Below are positions 58,650-64,000 of a stretch of 64,000 bases of DNA, piece by piece. The notes below the pieces were generated by a model, which saw only the letters and a list, made by a program, of their open reading frames with translations, was not told the origin of the DNA and did no database searches. Made by a program: the position numbers and the translations under genes. Origin of the DNA: Alnus glutinosa (taxonomy: Eukaryota; Streptophyta; Magnoliopsida; Fagales; Betulaceae); NCBI RefSeq assembly GCF_958979055.1, contig NC_084899.1:3657001-3721000 (forward strand), in the 5' to 3' direction. Each line of letters begins with the position of its first letter. Within the stretch, counting starts at the first letter, position 1.

Positions 58650-59667
58650 TATAATTTCTTTTTCCTTCCCCTCTTTTTTTAACATCTCACTCACTTTTTT
58701 GTCGCTTACCATGGACGAAATGGAAGGTCTTCTCTTCCTTCAACCCTCCATGACTATGCTTTGTCCACCCAGTGTGCAAAGTCCCGGAGCCCCATTTCCC
58801 CGACGGCTCGTCGTCGATCTCCCAGCCGAAGGAGCTAGGCAACAAGATAGGGAACGAGGTCTGGGAGGAGATCGTGGCCGGGTCTGAGAATCTGATAAGG
58901 CAGGGTGAGCTGGAAGAGATGACTCTGGAGGACTTCCTGACCAAGGCTGGCGTGGTGAGGGAGGACATCAGAGAACTTCTGATTTGAGCTCTCCACTACT
59001 CTTTGGAATTCCTATTTGTGATTTGTGATTTTTGGAATTTTCTGCCTAGTGTGTGCGAAATCGTCAGATAAGGAAATTGTTGGATGATGGTATTGCTGTA
59101 TCCTCTTGGTGGTATTGCTGTATTTGGAGATGATTTTGGTTGAGGAATTGGACCATTTTTGGGTGTTGGTGGCCGTGCCTTATTTGGAGATGGAGGTAGA
59201 CCAGTTTTTGGTGTTGGTGCTCATGGCTTATGCGGCAAAAATACAAGCTGAGGCGGCAGCGCCACAGGAGCAATTGGAGGGGCTGGAGTTTGTTGGGATG
59301 CCGGAGCTGGAGTAGTATGTGGTTTTGGTTGCTGAGAACCGGTGTTTAAAGAAAGGGAAAGTAGAAAAAGTTATAAGAAAAGGGTTATTCTGGGTGATTG
59401 GTTGTTTAATTTGGTGGTTTATGGTGGAGATGAGTTTTTAATTAAAATGAATAAAAAATTTAAGAAGTATTATTTTCATATATTAGTGAAAAATTTAGAT
59501 AAGCTTATGGATGAGGTTTTGAAAATTGGTTAGATAAACTAGCAAAAAAACAGGGTTTGGTTAGCCATTTTGCATTGAAAAATGGCTTTAAAATGTACCT
59601 TTTTGACCTTTTACTTTGTTACGTATAAAAAAGAAAAAGAAAAAAGGCTAAACCATTGAGAATGCTC
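58650..59667 (+). mobile_element. Harbinger-like element with bZIP fragment, left-truncated copy in STT3A copy B
   Basis: It matches 25395-26303. The right end ccattgagaatgctc is followed by TTA. The captured part is better preserved than in copy A: a frame at 58772-58987 encodes [20 protein letters not shown] and MTLEDFLTKAGVV, the conserved N-terminal motifs of group-A bZIP factors (GBF4/ABI5 type). There is no basic region or leucine zipper. The left end was lost in the deletion that removed STT3A exon 17. Confidence 0.65.
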
Positions 59668-61586
59668 TTAATTAATGGTATTTCTACTAGAATATTTGCT
59701 GGAGCATGAGTTCTCCACTAGATGGATTTAGTGGCCTATATAACAGCTTATTGAGTCTGCTAATAATAAACTTTGACCACTAACATAGCATCGCCTGACC
59801 AAACGAAGATATTCCCTGACACTGATTCTTGCTCTATTCTTTCAGGTTGCATCTTGTTGGGACTATGGGTACCAAACTACTGCTATGGCTAATCGTACTG
59901 TCATTGTTGACAATAATACATGGAACAACACACACACATTGCAATTGTTGGTACTGCCATGTCTTCTCCAGAAAAGGCAGCTTGGGAAATTCTTAACTCT
60001 TTGGACGTAAAATATGTGCTTGTTGTCTTTGGAGGTAATTTCTGTCTGGTATGCTGAGATATACCCTCCAAAAAAGGTACTTTCTTCTGATGTCTTTCTT
60101 TACAGGTCTTGTTGGCTACCCCAGTGACGATATTAATAAGTTCCTGTGGATGGTCCGTATAGGAGGTGGTGTATTTCCTCATTTCAAGGAACCCGATTAC
60201 CTTGTAAGTGATTATCAAAAAAAAAAAAAAGTAATAACTAACAAAAAGGGTCTTGGATTTTTTATTTTTGCGCAAAGGAACTGGATGATATTGTAGCTTA
60301 CTATGTAATTCATTTGAGTTAGCAATGTGTTTTACTATGTTTTCTTTCTGTTTGCACAGAGATGGTCAATATCAGATCGATTCTCAGGCCACACCCACCA
60401 TGCTAAACTGCCTCATGTACAAAATCTCCTATTACAGGTCTGATTTTGCTGTGAAGTCAGTGGTTTCTATATGGAGGGTACATTTGTTTTGGCTGTTTAA
60501 ATTTTGAATTTTTTTTCATCTCTTTACTACAGGTTTGTGGAGACAGATGCTAAAGCCTTTGATAGGGTCAGGCGGACAGAAATTGGAAAGAAGCATTTCA
60601 AACTTACCCATTTTGAAGAGGTCAGTTGATCTGAACATCCATTTTATTAAAAAAAAAATGCATTGTGGGATATACTTAGCATTGTATGTGATTAAAATAT
60701 TTGATATATATGACTATTAAATTTTGCTAGGGCGTCTTTTTAATTGGTTATTATTCCAATTCTTGCTTAATGTGGTGGGCTTTGAAATAAAAGCAGTTTG
60801 ATTAATCCATGCAAACGTTATGTAGTCCTGGAATCTGGTTTTCATAACCTCTGTTATTCTTCCATACTGTTAAACAGTGGCCCCCAGGGTGTAGAACATT
60901 GCCAATAAAGCGGCTTCTTTCTTGTCACATAATTAAATATGGCCCCTTGGGCCTTTGCTAGTTTTGGCCGCCTCTTCTATATGATTTGAACTGGTTAGCT
61001 CTTGTGATGTTTGCGTGGATTTCTTTTCCAAAATGTTGTTTTATTTAAGCAGTTTATTAAAAAAAAGAATAGGTACCATAAGCAAGTGCTCATTCTCATT
61101 TCATTATGAGGGCAACCAATGATTGATGAGCTTTACTGATCTTGGTGCAACTAGTCAAATTTATTTGAAAATTTTCTCATGTGAAGTTCATGTTCTTTTT
61201 CTGATTGGATTTCTGTGGCTTTAATATCAATTTAGGTGTTCACAACTCATCATTGGATCGTTCGCATATACAAACTGAAACCTCCGAAGAACAGGATCAA
61301 GGGCAAGGCAAAAAAATAAAAATCGGTATGTATTCTTCTTCCTCCTTACTCAGTTATGTCTTGAGATTGGGCCCAATGTTATCTAAATAACTGCTTTAAT
61401 TATTTTTGGGCTTGGCAGAAAGCAAGCTCAACATCGAGTGCGAAAAGAGGTGGAACAAAAAACAAGAATCCATGGCACTGAACGTTATATTTTCTTTTCT
61501 GATAGGCAATTTTTCTCAATTCAGTTACTGTATTTGATAACTATAAATGTACCTGAGAGCCATTGGAGTAGGATTGCGCTGGCATT

Positions 61587-62291
61587 ATTGAATCTGTAAA
61601 AGGCTTCTGTTTCTTTTATGTTATTATATTTGTGGCCTGAAGAGTTTTAAGGATGCTTGCTTGTGTTTGTGCTATTATCTGACACGGTTTTGCTTTGGAT
61701 TCTTTATATTTTATCTGCTTTTTAAGTAATGGATAACCTTTTAGGAAGTAATTCATGCACAATCCATATTGCACAACTAAGACACATTGAGTGGGATTTA
61801 TGCATGTGGGTCCCAGATGTAGGTCTCACCCAATCTATCTCAGAATTATGAGATAGTTATGCAAGGGTCTACCACATATGGGCCTGATTAGTGGCCTTGT
61901 CTTTGAGAGATGAGCTCTGCATATTGTTCTGTAGAAAGCTGAAAGCTGAAAGCTGAAAGAATATATGCCCGAATAACATAGCAGCGAGTGAAAATAGATG
62001 AAATTTTACGTTGTTGCAACTTGTAACAAGACGATTAGGGTCAAGTCTACGATGCAAAGAAGGAACTTTAGGGCCTTTCTCTGAATAGAGAGACAAGTTC
62101 AGATACATTCACTAGCATACCAGTAACATTACAATGATGCAGACCACCATTTTAATAGACACAAACCGCACAGAGTAAAGATTAAAGCACACTCACCACA
62201 CACTTTGACAAACAAACTAGAGCATTTATCATAATACTCTTTTATTTCAGGTAGAAAACAGTCTCAGAGCTAGATCAACATATTTTCTGAA
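61587..62291. other. Intergenic region and 3'UTR of the small heat-shock gene
   Basis: STT3A homology ends near 61586. The remainder has no recognised gene. A (GAAAGCT)n microsatellite of about four units lies at 61933-61960. Confidence 0.55.
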
Positions 62292-62756
62292 TTAGCCGGA
62301 GATCTCAATGGCCTTAACCTCAGGCTTCTTCTTCTCCTCCTCCTTTGGGACAGTCACAGTGAGCACGCCATTCTCCATGCTAGCCTTCACCTGATCCATC
62401 TTTGCATTTTCGGGCAACCTGAACCGGCGCAGAAACTTCCCACTGCTCCTCTCAATCCGGTGCCATTTATCCTTCTTCTCCTCCTGTTCTCTGCTCCTCT
62501 CCCCACTGATCTGGAGCACTCTGCCTTCCTCCACCTCGACCTTCACCTCTTCCTTTTTAAGCCCAGGAAGATCAGCCTTGAATACGTGAGCCTCCGGGGT
62601 CTCCTTCCAATCAATACGCGCGTTCACAAATGCAGCGGTCTCACTTGCTGAAGCGGGAGCATTGGCGATGGTGCTGGTGAAAGGGAAGCCTTGGAAGGGA
62701 TCCCAGATGTCCAAAGAAAAGGGATCAAAGATGTTGGTTCGTTGAATGAGTGACAT
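62292..62756 (-). CDS. Class I cytosolic small heat-shock protein (HSP20), ~17.5 kDa
   Basis: A 154-codon frame starts at [21 protein letters not shown], the typical N-arm of plant class I sHSPs. An upstream in-frame ATG at 62939 would add 61 residues unlike the family, and the TATA box lies inside that stretch, so the internal start was chosen. The alpha-crystallin domain spans about residues 45-140, with the consensus I motif GVLTVTVPK and the [16 protein letters not shown] segment. The C-terminal I-x-I-like IEISG end is present. These proteins form cytosolic oligomers that hold unfolding proteins during heat stress. The upstream heat-shock elements fit strong heat induction. The gene is intronless, as usual for this class. 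Confidence 0.95.
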   Translation of the reverse strand: MSLIQRTNIFDPFSLDIWDPFQGFPFTSTIANAPASASETAAFVNARIDWKETPEAHVFKADLPGLKKEEVKVEVEEGRVLQISGERSREQEEKKDKWHRIERSSGKFLRRFRLPENAKMDQVKASMENGVLTVTVPKEEEKKKPEVKAIEISG

Positions 62757-62867
62757 GGTTGATGAAGAAAGATTAGCTGGTTGGTATGAAAGATTGTCTG
62801 TTTGAGAGTAGACGTACAAGAAGCTTAGAAATTGTTCTTGATGATGAAGACGATGCACAAGTGCGTG

Positions 62868-63003
62868 GTTTATATAGTTAAGAAGAAGAGTAGAAGGGAT
62901 TCTGGTTCTTTCTGGTACTCGGCTCTTCTGAGCAATCATAAAGGGATGGAGAAGCTTCTATAACTACTTTTTCGCGGATCTTCTAACTGGATAGAGAAAC
63001 TTC
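62868..63003 (-). promoter_or_regulatory. TATA box and heat-shock elements of the sHSP gene
   Basis: On the minus strand a TATA box (tatataaacc) lies at about 62868-62876. Perfect GAAnnTTC heat-shock elements are GAAGCTTC at 62951-62958 and GAAACTTC (GAAGTTTC on the minus strand) at 62996-63003. A further degenerate GAA/TTC cluster lies at 62893-62915. The spacing fits a canonical HSF-regulated promoter. Confidence 0.8.
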
Positions 63004-64000
63004 TATAACCTCCTGGCTCCTACACCTTTACATGTTGGATCGATCACTTTCACTCCCTTTTCTCCCGTCTGGCTCTGCACCAAAACCCAGCCCAAATGAG
63101 GTGGGTAGAACTTATAAGACTAAAATGTCTATTTGGCTTACAAATTTGGAAAGCAGTTATGTGGCGGTTACAAATTTAGACAAATTTAAACAAAATTATA
63201 TATATAGTGTGTTTAAGTGGCTGATCGTGTAAGAGAAAAATGGGTGGGCTCCCCAACAATTGACCCATAAGAAATCAAAACAGTGCTAAAGTAATTAAAA
63301 AAAAGTAGGAAATTTGACAAATAAATGACCGGGTCCTTCAAAGGGGCCGCACAAGGCGGTTTCATAAGCAAAAGAGGTACAGAATAAGACAAGCCTGTCT
63401 TATATCCTCACTTGGGATCAACAACAAGCATAAACACAAATTCAAATACAAGAGTCTCCCCTAAAATGAGATAATAACCCATGTAAGATAAAAAGACAAA
63501 AACAACAATAAAACCCAAAACACAGAAACAACAAGGACTAGCCGGTGGAGTCGGCCCGGCGCGTGGGAGGTAGAAAAGGACTCAACCTGTAGCGTTGAGA
63601 AGTTGGTCCGTCAGTGAGCGCGGTGGAGAGGTGCGTGTGATGCCAGGACCAACGAAGGATTGTAGATTTAGCTTTGAAAAAACCAAATCTTAAAGCTTCG
63701 ACCACCTCGGGGGAGAAATCGGCGAACATGGAGGAAGAAGGAAAAATACGCTTATTTTGTTGGTGTGACCTAATGACATTCTTTTAAGTTAATTAAATCC
63801 ATATATATAATTTTTTTTTTTTTTTTTTTGAAATGATCCATCATATTAACCCACAATCAAATCCTTTTATCAACAAATGGATTTTTGTTATAGGCCCAAA
63901 TTACTTTATTTAGTTACATTTGCGGTCTATGAATATTTTCTCATCTTTATAAAGATTTTAATTTAGAAAAAGTGGGTGAAAGAGACTACTAAGAAAATTT
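63004..64000. other. Intergenic sequence, no recognised gene
   Basis: A 63-codon minus frame at 63538-63729 (MFADFSPEVVEALRFGFFKA ...) and the A-rich sequence left of it look like the decayed 3' part of a retroposed or repetitive sequence, but I cannot name it. A poly-T run lies at about 63812-63830. Confidence 0.4.

Larger units (their letters stand above)
54985..61481 (+). pseudogene. STT3A pseudogene (copy B), lacks exons 1-4, 15 and 17
   Basis: Homology to STT3A starts in intron 4 (about 54985 = copy A 18725) and runs to about 61586. Exon 5 is at 55033-55138, and exon 23 ends with the stop at 61479-61481. Exons 1-4 are absent. Exon 13 has lost about 13 bp near its donor. One deletion fuses the end of exon 14 directly to mid exon 16 (58386-58395), removing exon 15. 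A second removes the rest of intron 16, exon 17 and half of intron 17. In exon 18 the catalytic WWDYG has become CWDYG and a CA insertion shifts the frame. It cannot encode an oligosaccharyltransferase. It shares the old intron-10 insertion with copy A but not the LINE, so it records the state before that LINE arrived. Confidence 0.93.

Noticed and set aside
62757-62939. Longer 215-aa start for the small heat-shock protein
   Set aside because: The extra 61 residues do not resemble the family and overlap the TATA box; [13 protein letters not shown] is the standard class I N-terminus.
1-64000. CRISPR arrays, bacterial operons or organellar insertion
   Set aside because: No regularly spaced short repeats of that type; spliced nuclear plant genes throughout, and no plastid or mitochondrial gene sequence was recognised.

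Overview
This is nuclear DNA from a flowering plant, a eudicot and probably a woody rosid. The genes are split by GT-AG introns, the proteins match Arabidopsis families closely, and the intergenic DNA is AT-rich and full of MITEs, LINE tails and small LTR elements. The (C)CACCCC-rich Mutator-like MITEs suggest Fagales or relatives, but that is only an impression.

Layout, left to right. 1-1333 (-): most of a mitochondrial-type PPR gene resembling At1g77170, cut by the window edge. 3636-6734 (+): an SDS22-like LRR regulator of protein phosphatase 1, six exons, 330 aa. 8644-13245 (-): SKIP/SNW1 copy A, with an intronless CDS and a 2.5-kb intron in the 5'UTR. 13285-16506: a cluster of foldback MITEs around one rearranged gag-only LTR element. 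17418-28111 (+): a complete STT3A gene, 23 exons and 778 aa. 29690-32485 (+): SKIP copy B with a new promoter and first exon. 33247-33718: two exons of an ANTH clathrin-assembly gene. 34236-35312 (-): LRR pseudogene B. 35838-36570: a 3' fragment of STT3A (copy C). 38143-43835 (-): a complete MUN/DUF810 gene, five exons and 995 aa. 45861-48168: a young gag-only LTR retrotransposon. 52378-54462 (+): a DYW-class PPR editing factor, single exon. 54985-61481 (+): STT3A pseudogene B. 62292-62756 (-): a class I small heat-shock protein with heat-shock elements.

The main theme is segmental duplication. A block carrying LRR + SKIP was copied in inverted orientation, and STT3A was copied twice, once as a 3' fragment and once as a long but decayed copy. 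Only the SKIP duplicate stayed intact (2 of 604 residues differ). Its breakpoint lies inside the 5'UTR intron, so the two SKIP genes have unrelated promoters. The neighbours PPR-LRR-SKIP-STT3A correspond to genes that Arabidopsis keeps on two chromosomes (At1g77170/At1g77180 and At5g19680/At5g19690), which suggests the window preserves the unfractionated ancestral order.

The most unusual small-scale signal is a set of 12-23-bp insertions made of only the A-rich tail of a LINE (cttatcAAAA), each flanked by a perfect 13-19-bp target duplication. Other points are a Harbinger-like element carrying a piece of a group-A bZIP gene inside an STT3A intron, and an inversion bounded by palindromic MITE copies. 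All coordinates and comparisons were made by eye. Exon borders of the recognised genes were checked for reading phase and splice dinucleotides.
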